From positions 124,001 to 188,000 of the forward strand of contig NC_064651.1 in the NCBI RefSeq assembly GCF_001723175.1: DNA of 64,000 nt. Direction: 5' to 3'. This document shows positions 14,710 through 25,514 of the stretch, piece by piece. Origin of the DNA: Penicillium oxalicum. Its lineage: Eukaryota > Ascomycota > Eurotiomycetes > Eurotiales > Aspergillaceae. A program made the position numbers and the translations under genes. The first letter of the stretch is position 1. Each line of letters begins with the position of its first letter. The notes under the pieces were generated by a model. The model did no database searches, was not told where the DNA came from, and saw nothing but the letters and a program-made list of their open reading frames with translations.

Positions 14710-16298
14710 CTAGAAAAAGTCATACAGCGCACGGCCCTCCAACTCCTGCGCTGGACAGGTCATCGGCTCGGCCGGTCGGCTCGTACCGTCCTCCACCTTC
14801 AAATCTTTAAACGCATTGACGGGCACCATCGGGACCGCGACTGGCTGCAGATCGGCCGGACTGGGCCAGGACACAACCACATCGCCCATGCACTTCGGCA
14901 ACCAGAACCCCGCGTCGTAGCATTTGCCTTTGAACTGAATGCTGCACAAATATCGGGGGTCAAACCACACGAAAAAGGGGTCCGCATCCACGACAAAGCC
15001 GGAGAGCGTGAGGTGTTTGAGAGTGAGGCGAAGGCGAGTGCGGCCCATCGCCATGGCCAGGATGTTGGCTTTTTCCATGCAGTGCTTGTCGAGATACTCG
15101 CCGAATCCGATGTCGTCTCGCAGCTGGCCGTCTTTGGCTTGTCCACTAGTAGCAAGTCAACGGGATGAAACGAGGTGAGACCATCTCTCGTCATGTCACG
15201 GACGGACCGGGGGGGGGGGGGGGGGAATCCTTTGGATTCGGAAAGACGGATGGATTCAACTTACTAGTACGCGAACCTGGGGTCGTGCTTGTACAAGTCC
15301 ACCTTTTTCAGGATCCAGTCCTCGTCGATCAATTTCCACTCGGATGCGAATTGCGGGTGCACAATCTCCGGCTCGAGGGCCATTTCCAGGGCTAGCTCCT
15401 CCAATTCGACCATGAGCCAGACAGCCTGCCAAATATCACGCTGGCGAGATCGCAACATGCCGGTCAATTTCAGGGAGCGCAGCTGACGGAACTCCAGGAG
15501 TGGCTTCAGTTCACAGATTTTCAAAGGGGATTCGTCATCCTCCTCCTCCTCAAACAGACGTGGCGAGTAGAGATCCAAGCCAAGAGAATGCTTCGCCCGT
15601 GACAGAACATCCCAGGCCGCACCTCCACGAAACCCCATCCAGGGCTTTGCGGCAGTGGCAAAGTCATCCATAAAGGCCATTGTCTGCTGTGGCGATGAAG
15701 TTGCAAGGGGAGACGAGACTTCCTCCGTATGCACCACCTCACTCGGACCTGGAGGAGGAGGTAGCTCAGCCTGCTTGATCGGCGAGCTTCGTCGGGGACG
15801 GCGGTCAGAGGACGAGACGGGAGATAGACGCCACGATGTCAAGGCATTGATGGAAGAAGCCATCATTTTCCGTGGGGACGGAGATCGAACACGCCGCTCG
15901 AAAGCCTTGAATCGGGCAATTCCCGTTGCGAAGGCAGATGGTTGCTGCGAGTCTGTCTTTCCAACATCCGACATACTGAGACGTCGTTGTGTCTGGGCAG
16001 AAACGGATTGCTCATGATCGATGTTGGGCGGGGCGCTTTGGGGGACGTGAAATTTGGGAAAGGGAGGGTAGGCAGTGCGAGAAGATTCTTTGGGGGGACA
16101 GGTTAGCATACGGATCTGCTCAATTTGATTCATTGGAGGAGATGAATGCAAGTAGGGATAGAAGTCTGAAGCAAGTGAGGGGCTGGATATCCTACGAGTA
16201 GCCAGCTGCTGCCTCATCATTTCCTCATGTTGTGTGGCATCCTCCCAGAACTCTCGACCCATCAGTGTTTCATCCCAGTGCGTTGTACGCTGCTCCAT
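14710..16298 (-). CDS. Unrecognised 489-aa protein with an F-box/LRR-like C-terminal part
   Basis: I do not recognise this protein with certainty. Two exons, 16298-15265 and 15145-14710, are joined by a 119-base GT-AG intron, and the phases give 489 aa. Residues 1-230 are low-complexity and rich in Ser, Pro and Arg with several SP motifs, as in phosphorylated disordered regions. From about residue 235 the sequence is ordered: a Trp-rich segment (KPWMGFRGGAAWDVL), then ELKPLLEFRQLRSLKLTGML and ELEELALEM, which look like leucine-rich strands as in fungal F-box-associated proteins, then a C-terminal region ending LEGRALYDFF. No F-box itself is visible. The intron contains 17 consecutive G on the plus strand (C on the sense strand). 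The 5' flank carries a GT/GA microsatellite. Confidence 0.78.
15209..15225. repeat. Poly-G tract (17 bases) in an intron
   Basis: An uninterrupted run of 17 G on the plus strand (poly-C on the sense strand) lies inside the single intron of the 489-aa gene. Confidence 0.9.
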
Positions 16299-16439
16299 CG
16301 TGATGGATCACGTTTGTTGAGATGCTTGAAGAAGTGGGCCGAGCCACCTGGTCTGGATGGAATCTACTAAAATAGGGAATCGAGTTTGGTGCCGAGAGCT
16401 GGAAGATAACACTACGATTGAGTGTGTGTGTGTGTGTAT

Positions 16440-16473
<34 letters not shown>

Positions 16474-17139
16474 TTATGAGGGGGGGGTCGAATTGAACCA
16501 AATCAGTCATCGTCGTTGTGTGCCCAGAGTCATGTAGACTGCCGGCTGAGAGCGACCACCACCAACTGAGGGTCGTGCCTTCCTTTTTGAGAAGCAGACT
16601 GGCAGCCCGGAATCTGAGGCACTAGGGCCTCATGACCAGGGATTCAACTGTAATATTAGTGAAACAGTCATTTTGGGCCTCATCTATCTCACTATATCCA
16701 CACCAGCCACCTGCACACCTCGAGAAGGCGAGGCTATCAGGTACCGCTACAAAAACAGAGTCTTGATAGCGCTGTGACCTATAACTGGGTCGGTTTTTAT
16801 TTAAGGCGTGAGGTTCCTACTAGCTTCAGTATGGTAGAATAGAATACAGATGGTCGAACTTTGTGAATGATGGATATTACCATCTAGACAGATGGGCTGT
16901 GTGCGTCTTTCAGATATACATAGGCATCAAGTGCAGAAGATTCTGCACGGTTTCGGGAGCAGCCCAGTCATGCATTGACAAGATAAGTCACAGACTTGTC
17001 TATTGAGCGCATTCGATGCATGTGCGTACATACTGATCTTTTTTATATTCAATCTAGTAAGGGATCTTGGGGAGACTACTGCTTAGGATAGGCCTTGAGG
17101 TTGCTATATAATACACCGTGTAAATTGATCTCGTGTAGT
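16299..17139. other. Intergenic region upstream of the 489-aa gene
   Basis: Promoter region of the minus-strand gene, including the GT/GA microsatellite. The rest is AT-rich and stop-dense, and I see no further gene. Confidence 0.5.
16422..16473. repeat. (GT)n-(GA)n microsatellite
   Basis: A compound dinucleotide repeat of GT units followed by GA units with one AAA interruption. Read on the minus strand it is a CT-rich tract within about 180 bases upstream of the 16298 start codon, a position where fungal CT-boxes often occur. Confidence 0.9.
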
Positions 17140-18057
17140 TCAATCTAAGAAATTGATGTTACACATGTAGGAACCGATAGGAAAAGTCAGCTCAGGTATT
17201 TCTTGGTTACTCAAGTCTACGTACCAAATTTCTTCTGCCGAGTAGGGCTTTCTTTCCTCCACTGTCGCCGCTTTTATATAAGGGTGCGCAGACTCAGGCT
17301 CAGTGACTTGCTCAGCTTGAGCCCCGTGATGGATCAGAAATGTCCAATAAGCGCTCACTACTTGCGCGGTGATTACTTTGTGATCCTCTGAGGTACATGG
17401 CTCACGGTGGAACTTTCTTTGACAGATGTGCTCATAGACCCATTCATAATCGTCCTCTGATAAAATCAAGGTGCAGATGGTTGCACAATCTCTTTGATGC
17501 GACATCCTTACGCAATACCCTTCACTCTTCTGGCTTCGATAGAGTGCGAAGTAATGCATCATTCTTCCCTTTCCTGAGGGACTTGCTCTTCCAAGATCCC
17601 CATTCCTCATCTTCCATTTTGCAAGGCCCACTGCAGTTCCTTGAACAGATGCGGAAGGGTCTCCATATCTCGAAGTGAGCTGTCCAATCCAAGACCAAAG
17701 GAAAAATTTTGAGCTTTTCTGCCCTCAACGGCCTCACACAGTTGGTTAGCTCATCGCGGCCCTTTTTCAGATTGAAGAAGGTGGCCATATGGGATCGAAG
17801 GCACTGGGTGCATTGCTTGGATGACTTGGCCCAGGTGTGCGCTGTCGTCCCCCTCTCACTGTGATCTTGACCTGACTCGTCACGCGGTACCAAATGCATA
17901 TGACGTGCGGTGGATGATCCTCTCGAGCCAGCCAGGGGCGCCGAAAACGAGACCAGTGGGCTACGAGGTGATCCATCAGTGCCGCAGCTCCGAGCGCTTG
18001 TGGCGGATGGCAAGGGACTAGCACGACATGATGTGTAGAGCTCCATCGCAACCCCAC
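17140..18057 (-). pseudogene. Possible decayed or unspliced hypothetical gene
   Basis: Three overlapping minus-strand frames look coding in turn: 18057-17767, 18046-17522 and 17631-17140. The last has a natural composition (163 aa, with DCATICTLILSEDDYEWVYEH, then YSAEEIWYVDLSNQEIPEL) and ends just after GSYMCNINFLD. The middle frame stops at LSKPEE at about the point where the last frame carries on, suggesting a frameshift or an intron I could not place cleanly. I do not recognise any domain. The surrounding 16.3-19.1 kb is otherwise gene-free. It could be a decayed gene, a real two- or three-exon gene, or chance frames. Confidence 0.3.
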
Positions 18058-19190
18058 TGCACGGGGGCTAACCTACACAGCTGGAGCCTATAGGATGTAT
18101 TTTGTATACTGATGTACATAAATAGTAAGTAGGTAAAGTACGGAGGTAATGGGCTCAAAGACAGTCCAGACAGCCGCCAGGCACCAAATTTAGTATGTTA
18201 TAGATGTTCTTGAGGTTAGGGCTTCAATCCCCTCCATGTTCTTCAATCTATCAAGGCTCTCGTTCAAGATTTTGTATTCATCCTCCTCACAAAGAATAAA
18301 ATCTCAGTGGGTGTAGCTCCTCCCGTCAGCTCCAGTGTGAGTATGGATGGTCCCTCAACATCTCTACCCGATGTAGATCCATCCCTACATAATAATACTT
18401 GCCTGTTGAGGAATTCCAACGGGAAAATATATTTTTGTCCGTAGCCGGCGGGTCCCGCACTTGTCCCCGGGCAGCTGCAACTGCTATTTTCTAATTGGAG
18501 GTCACCATAGAACGATCTCAAATACACGGAGTTCTTGAAGTTTGTTATATTCTGTCACGTCATGAAGAGCTCTGATTGGGATCCATCCTAAGGTTGGACT
18601 TGTCCCGTCCCGTCCTTGTAAGAGTAGAGGTATACATCAGGCTTCCTGGGCTGATGCCTGCTTGGAGGAATTCGATGTTTTTTAGACAGATAGGAACTAC
18701 TCCCGTCCTGCAGAATGGGAATCACTCAAAATGTCAAGTTAGGTGGTGACTTGGTATTTCTGGGCTGTTGCATATCCTCAAGTTATGAAAACAGGTAGCG
18801 ATTACACCACGCAGTTTTATGGTGGTGGTGGGAAACAGACACCTGGAGTGTGATATCAGCACCAAGGATGGAGGCAGGGGACACAACTACATCTACAGAT
18901 CGCGCGCTCAACACTCGAGATGGCGGCATGATGCGGCTGGAGAAAGGCTGACTGTGCTATTTTTTAGTGAACCCTTTTTTTCCCCGCGCTAAATACATCC
19001 ATGGATACCCGAAGCCCGAGGGGGAGGAAGCGGGAATGACCCCGCAAGCCACCGCTATGTTATCATTTTGATCCTGCCAGCCCAGGACAGAGGTTGTTTT
19101 TGACGTGGAAGGTGGCGGTCGTGGTGAGGTGGATTGAAATTGAAAATGAGACTCGGAACTTTAAATCATGCTAGCATTATTCCCAATAAC
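18058..19190. other. Intergenic region without recognised features
   Basis: About 1.1 kb of AT-rich, stop-dense sequence upstream of the weak 17-18 kb locus and beyond the uS5/Rps2 stop codon. No gene, RNA or repeat was recognised. Confidence 0.5.
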
Positions 19191-20331
19191 CTAGTACTTC
19201 TTGCCCTGGCGGAGGACATCACCGAACTCCTCCAGAGGGCTGCGGATGAGCTTAGTCTCCTTCCAGAGGTTGGGGGTGAGGAAGCCGTAGGTGTTGACGA
19301 CGGCGACGAAGGTGGCCTTGAGGGTGTTCTCGAGGGTCTTGGTGGAACCGGAAGAGGAGGTGTAGGCATCCTGGACACCAGCAAGCTGGAGAAGACGCTT
19401 GACAGCGGGGGAGGCAACGAGACCGGTACCGCGGGGAGCGGGGATCAGCTAGAAAGGGAGACCATCAGAATTTTATACGGGTTAAAGGAGAAATGCGCCA
19501 ACTGCACGCATTTTGTTTCCACGTCGACGATCGTTCAGACGCGGGGCGGATCGGGAGATACATACACGAACAGCGACGGAACCACACTTGCCGGACTGCT
19601 TGACGGGCAGAGAGTGAGGCTCACCGAGGTTGGTACCCCAGTAACCGCGGCGGACGGGAAGGACAGCCAGCTTGGCAATGGTGATAGCGGCACGGATAGC
19701 AGTGGCGACTTCCTTGGAGGTCTTGATGCCGAGACCGATGTGGCCCTCACCGTCACCGATGAGAACAATGGCCTTGAAGCGGGTACGCTGACCGGCACGG
19801 GTCTGCTTCTGGACGGGCTTGATCTGTAGGGAGGCGAAAGAAAACATGTCAGCCACTGAATCGTTCACCCCATGGACTGCAATTTCCTCCATTTGCGCAT
19901 AGCTTTTCAAGGTGGTCGCGCGAATTGTCCATGTCGTGTTGTGCCAAGCCAATTCCTTCCTCATTGACAATTGACCGATATAATTCGTATTCCAATGGCG
20001 TTCGTATTTTTTTTTCGCATGCGCAGTGGTTTTCATGGGTGTTGCGGGTGCGGAGAGTTTGTCGTACCTTCATAACCTCATCCTTCAGCTTGGGGAGGAA
20101 GAAGTCCACAATCTGGTACTCCTTGACGGGCAGAGAGTGCAGGTAGATCTGCTCCATGCTGGTGATCTTGCCGGCCTTGACGAGACGGCCCAGCTTGGTA
20201 ACGGGCTGCCACTCCTTCTCCTCCTGCTTGCCGCCACGACGGCCACGACCACGGCGACCACGGCCACGGTCACCACCACGGTCACCGCGAGAACCGAAAC
20301 CTCCACGTCCACGGGGAGCAGCGTCAGCCAT
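19191..20331 (-). CDS. RPS2: 40S ribosomal protein uS5 (Rps2)
   Basis: Component of the small ribosomal subunit near the mRNA entry site, important for decoding accuracy. Three exons: 20331-20068, 19823-19566 and 19448-19191, with introns of 244 and 117 bases (GT-AG), giving 259 aa, close to the eukaryotic norm. The N-terminal 35 residues are an Arg/Gly-rich tail (GRGGFGSRG and similar), the type methylated on arginine in yeast and mammals. The S5 core follows, with [19 protein letters not shown] and [18 protein letters not shown], then the C-terminal half beginning [20 protein letters not shown] and ending [13 protein letters not shown]. An early intron is typical of fungal ribosomal genes. 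It is divergent from the Mpv17/Sym1 gene. Plus-strand frames over this gene are shadows. Confidence 0.97.
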
Positions 20332-21343
20332 TTTGTATGTATTAGCGACAGGTGAGGTTGTCGAAAAGGGTGTCGTCGATGGGGGGGGTCGTCGGAGATT
20401 CGCTCTGGACGGACTTGTTTGGCCGAAAATTCGGGTGGGCTAAGCGAGCACTCGTCCTGGGTGGACAGCCCTAGAGATAGCCCTAAGCCCTGCGTTCCAT
20501 TTTGAGAACACCAAAGTGAGGGCCCAGCGGGGAACCGGGACCCTTGACGGAAGGTGGCACGTGCACATCCTTCAAGGCACCTCAACAGGGGGAAAGCAAA
20601 GTCAGCTGACCGTTGAATTGCTTGTCGGGTGACGCGACGCTGGAGATGTCTCGCTGCAGTCGGACTTGGCAAACGGATACATCCATTTCAACATTGTTGG
20701 TCCTGAGTCCCAGGTGGCACTATCGGGCGCCGGCATTCATTTGGTGGTATTCAAGTCAGCACATCAGGGGGGGGGGTTCCCCTGTTGCCCTCTATCACCA
20801 TTACTCTGAACAAGTCAATTTGCGTTCAGTGGCCATCTTCCTACGGTGAACGAGTGTAGATTCCAGTGTAGTTCTCGTCACTTGTCGCGGTCGATCTATT
20901 CCCAGGTATCGACCGTCCAGCTGCCAGTGGATATTTGTCCCCCCGTCTGTGATATGAAATCGTTTAGCCCAGCGATCTTTCTGCTCGGAATTTCATCTAG
21001 GTATGGCCCAAACAACCTGGCCCGACGGTCCAGAACCAGGTCCAAGGCCAAAAATTGAATCCTTTTTGGGACATTGCCGCCCTAGGCGGGTGCGTTTCCA
21101 TGCCGAGCGAACCCCCGTTCAGGACCAGCAACTTGTCTCCGCAATTTAAAGATGGAGATCGGAGCCCCTTCTACCTAGCTCGATCAGTGTGGTCTGCCTC
21201 TGACCAGGTCTGACGTATTCTCTCTCCTCTCCCTGCCCCAATCCGAGTAAACAACTTTCATCAATCGTTGTTCTGCCCTGGTTCTCACCCTCTTCTTCGT
21301 ACCTCCTCCAGCCCTCCACATCCCCTGGGTCATACGCCAAAGA
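20332..21343. other. Divergent promoter region (Rps2 / Sym1)
   Basis: About 1 kb between the two start codons. It contains a run of G at about 20766-20776 and pyrimidine-rich stretches just upstream of 21344. I did not find a clear ribosomal-protein promoter motif or another gene. Confidence 0.45.
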
Positions 21344-22180
21344 TGCTGCGCTGGTGAGACTGACTTCCTTCTAATCTTCCGAAACTCAAGCGGGTTTGCC
21401 GCGGTAGACAATCACTGAACCCTTCCCAACCTTAGGTACCAGAGCAAGTTGGCCAAGAGGCCCATTCTCACTGCCAGCATCACCAGTGCTGTACGAGCCC
21501 GCATCTATACTCGCCCTGCCTCCTTGACAAATGAATGCGCCCGATCTAATTGGTGTCTGTAGGTGCTGTTCGGCAGTGGCGATGTCCTCGCTCAACAACT
21601 GGTGGATAAGAGAGGCCTCGAGAAGCACAACTTTGCACGCACTGGGCGCATGGCTCTCTATGGAGGAGGTACAATCTTCCAAGTCTTTCCCCCCGGGCAT
21701 CGAATGAGGCTGGGTAGCTAATGCCCCTGATTCCTGCTCCAGCTGTCTTCGGTCCTGTTGCAACAAAGTGGTTCGGCGTGCTTCAGCGCCATGTCGTCCT
21801 GGGAAGCACCGCCACCACCACCATCGCCCGCGTCGCTGCGTGCTGCGATCAGATAGTCTTTGCGCCTGTCCAGCTATCCTTCTTCTTGTCCTCGATGGCG
21901 ATCATGGAGGGGACTGATCCAGTGGAGAAGTGGAAGAACGCCTTTGGCCCTGCATACAAGGCCAATCTGATGGTGTGGCCCTTTGTCCAGGGGATTAACT
22001 TCGCATTTGTGCCCCTCGAGCTTCGGGTTCTGGTCGTCAACGTCGTCAGCTTGGGTGAGCATTCTCGTTCCCTTTGGATTTTTTTTTCTTCTTCTTTGAC
22101 ACAAGAGGAATGGCGCACTGATTTGATTTTCTCCAGGCTGGAACTGCTTCTTGAGCTTGATGAACAGCGGGGAGAAATAA
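21344..22180 (+). CDS. SYM1: Mpv17/PMP22-family mitochondrial inner-membrane protein (Sym1-like)
   Basis: Sym1 in yeast is an inner mitochondrial membrane protein needed for ethanol growth at high temperature; animal Mpv17 supports mtDNA maintenance. Five exons: 21344-21354 (11 bases only), 21436-21490, 21563-21668, 21743-22054 and 22137-22180, all GT-AG with matching phases, giving 175 aa, the family length. Family marks: the N-terminal [57 protein letters not shown], and near the end [22 protein letters not shown], then a C-terminal [13 protein letters not shown]. About four membrane segments are predicted from the hydrophobic runs. The tiny first exon is unusual but splices exactly into the conserved WYQ. 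Confidence 0.93.
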
Positions 22181-22933
22181 TTGGCCATGAAGAGAAGAGG
22201 CTTGACACGATGAAAGCTTCTCAGCCTATCATCCTTATATCTGGCATGAGCGATTGGTTCATTTTCAGTTTGTTTTTGCGATACCACTGGCATTTACGAT
22301 AGAGGGATTGCACGGTCGCCGTTTGAGGTTGCATCATTTCTTGGACTACATATCCGTCTGCATATTTTTGTACGGAATGGCATTTATTGATTTCCAGTCG
22401 AGTCACCAGGCATCATAATAAGGAGTTGCCGCCCATGAAGTTGATTTTGTCAGAAATCATCAGAAATACAATATCAATAGCTCTACCACTCTTCAATCTG
22501 TAAAAATCACAAACTCCCTTTAGTAAACTTTGCCTTGTGCCAGGGTATTGACAATCGGGAGGGTTGATTCGGCCCGACCCAATGAGGCAAGGCAGGGTTT
22601 TTTTTTTCTTTGCCATGGCCGCATCTCGAACTTCAAAACCTCGACAGCGGGCAATTATCCCTTTGTGACGCCCACGCTCCACAATTTATCATCTCCTGCC
22701 TGGAGCAGATCACCTCAGAAGCTATTGCCTGCCTACGAGTCGTAGTCTGATCTCTCACTTGGTGATCAGTCCCACCTCATCTCTCCTCCACTTGCCCGCT
22801 CCAGTCCGCCCGATTGTTGCGCCTTCCGCACTCGAAAATCTTCCCCTCCGCCGCCTTTGCTTTCAACGGCTCCCGCCTCCCCTTCAATCTTTCCTTTCTC
22901 TCCATTTCCGCCTTTCCACATCCTCAACCCACC
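22181..22933. other. Intergenic region upstream of eIF4E
   Basis: A 753-base region with the Sym1 3' end and the eIF4E promoter. The last 180 bases are pyrimidine-rich, consistent with a leader. No separate gene was recognised. Confidence 0.5.
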
Positions 22934-23824
22934 ATGGCGGCTGTCGCAGAGAATGGTCACGCCGTGACCGAGGAGAACCCCGCGCCCGCGGTCGCTGCTT
23001 CGACCGACGAGCCCGTCACCGTTTTCCACAACCCCGAGAACTTCAACGTGAAGCACCCGCTTATGCACGAGTGGACTCTTTGGTTCACCAAGCCTCCATC
23101 AGGAAAGGTATGTGTCGTCGGGAATTTGAATCCACTAAACGTGCGCAGGCTAATGCTTTTTCTCCTGTGTTTATCAAGGGCGATAACTGGAACGATCTGC
23201 TGAAGGAGGTTGTTACATTCAGCTCCGTGGAAGAATTCTGGGGCATTTACGTATGTGCATCTCTCTCTGCCCAAACCCCCAAGCCGCTCGTCGCCATTGA
23301 AGATGGTCCGACTTCATTGCTTTCAGTACTAACCCGATCCGTTTGCCTGGCAACAGAATAACATCACACCGACCTCCGAGCTGGGCCTCAAGGCCGACTA
23401 TCATCTCTTCAAGAAGGGCGTTCGGCCCGAGTGGGAAGACCCTCAGAACAAGCACGGTGGCAAGTGGTCATATCAGTTTAAGGACAAGCGATCTGTTCCC
23501 ATCGACGACCTGTGGCTGCACGCCCAGCTGGCAGCCATCGGCGAGACCCTCGAGGGCGATGGCGACAACGAGGTCATGGGAGTTGTTGTGAATGTGCGCA
23601 AGGGCTTTTACCGTATTGGTCTGTGGACTCGCACCGTGGGCAAGAGCATTCCCGGTGATAAGGCCACTCGCACGCCTGCGCAGGGCAAGGATATCTTGGA
23701 GGCGATCGGTCGGCGGTTCAAGGATGTCCTCCGTCTGAAGGAAGCCGACGTGGTCGAATTCTCCGGTCACACCGACAGCGCACACAGTGGCAGTACCCGT
23801 GCCAAGGCCAAGTACACCGTTTAA
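22934..23824 (+). CDS. CDC33: Translation initiation factor eIF4E (mRNA cap-binding)
   Basis: Binds the 7-methylguanosine cap and recruits eIF4G to start translation. Three exons: 22934-23107, 23179-23250 and 23357-23824, giving 237 aa. The start has a good context (CCACCATGG). An acidic, Ala-rich N-terminus of about 40 residues precedes the core, which begins HPLMHEWTLWF. Cap-stacking tryptophans are present: Trp62 (human W56), Trp79 in VEEFWGIYNNI (human W73, eIF4G-binding face), and Trp108-Glu109 in PEWED (human W102-E103). The core continues through GGKWSYQF and NVRKGFYRIGLWTR. Nothing is missing. Confidence 0.97.
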
Positions 23825-25514
23825 GGAGGTGGCCTGGAGCTGTGACGGTACATGCGCGTTTCTTTCATCGATCCTTTTGGAGACTCGCTTTCCCTTTGCC
23901 AATACCCAGAATGGCCCCCCGGCAAAAGCCATGGGGAATGTGAATAAGACGGAGATGGGAGTTCAAGGTGAAGATAGACCGACTGTGATGAGGGCGCGTC
24001 GGGGACTGGAAGTGTCATATGGAATGGAAAAGGTCAGGGGCTAGGCAGACGGCGAGACAGGCCGATGACTTCCAGGGCTTCAGAGCGTCTTCCAAACCTC
24101 TTTTGGCCCTTTTTCTTTGCAGTGACGGCCTTTTTTTTGCTTGCGACATGTATCCTACTTTACTGAACGCATTTTATGAGACCAACGTCGCGACTGCACA
24201 TTCACCTTCCCGATGGAATGGGTCTATGCCCAAGCGTATATCCTGATGAGACTCCAAGGGAGATGGTCGAGAGGATCGTGCTCTTGGCCGCATAGTGAAA
24301 TGGGGCCCTTGAATTGGGACATTCAATACACTAGGAGTTGATCTCCTGATTGAACGATTTAGATCTAACTTGACAACAGGTCGCCAGTGATGGCACCCTT
24401 GTCAACCTCTCGTAACCATTCAATATCTACCGACTGACTTAATTTATCACTCCGACAGAGACTTTTGATTCGACCAATAACCTGAACAGGTTTCAGAACG
24501 CCGTTTATTCTGCTAGGATGGTACCGGACTAGATCAGGCAAATGCCAAGAGAGATTCACAGGAGAGAGCAAGAGAGAGAGACAAAAAAAAAAGAAACGGG
24601 CGACTCTGGCATGAGCAACTGCCACTTTGTATTCACTGTGAAGAGAAGACGCATGAGGGACTAATCTGAGACTTATCGAGACCGAGGGGGGATGTGACAC
24701 TGGGCAACCTCAAGTTCGCAATGAGATCTGCTAGCATGCAAACGCAGGATAGGCATACGATCACCAGGATCGTGTTCTCGGGATAAATCCAGCAGATCCA
24801 TATGACTCAAAAGTAGATAGAGACGACTTTCCATCTCCATGTCCAATGGTATTCGTCTCTACAGCGACACCCTCTTAACACCGTTGAACCTGAAATTCGA
24901 TATTGGAAGTGCCCACATCGGCGAGACATCAGTCAGAGACTGGAAACGACTGGTCTGGCCAGCTGTCCGGCCGTGAACTCCCCAGGTTCAACTCAAAAGG
25001 AAAGAAGGAATTGCACCCAACGTCTTCAGTGCTAACATCACCGTTACACAAAAGCAAATCCGGTGCTACGTACTTGGGCAATCGCCGCCTCGGCTTCACA
25101 CGCACCGTATGGCTGGCACCTGCCTTCTTGTCGATTTGAAGAAGATTATTCCGTGACTCCCGGTGACAATAGTCAGCAATGTAACTCTAAGGGCCGAGAA
25201 AGCAGTTTTCCAGTGGACGCAGCTGAAGGACGTGACCAGGATGACGATTTTGTTCAAAATCGCGAGCAGAGCCCGCCAGGCGAACCGGGCATGGAAAATC
25301 CTGAGCCCATCCCTCATTCTAGGAGGTCATAGAAAACGTCGGAGTGGGAAATCGAGCAAGATCAGTTCGGCCTGCGACATATCGAACGAAATAGAGACTT
25401 GTATTTTTTTCTCCTTTTTTTTATCTTTTCTCTTCTTTTTTTTTCCAAAGTCAAGGAATACGGCAAAAGTGATCTACTCACACTTGACTTGAAGCTTCAG
25501 CATTTGATCGCAAC
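23825..25514. other. Intergenic region between eIF4E and the P450
   Basis: About 1.7 kb. It includes a poly-A tract near 24582 and a T-rich stretch near 25405-25445. Open frames here begin at non-ATG codons or are short and compositionally odd. No gene was recognised. Confidence 0.5.

Noticed and set aside
18205..18245. T-arm-like GGGCTTCAATCCCC
   Set aside because: The stem does not pair over five bases and no A-box or cloverleaf can be built upstream.
19134..19829. 231-codon plus-strand frame
   Set aside because: It is the antisense shadow of the uS5/Rps2 exons and introns, with low-complexity Gly/Thr/Asp content.
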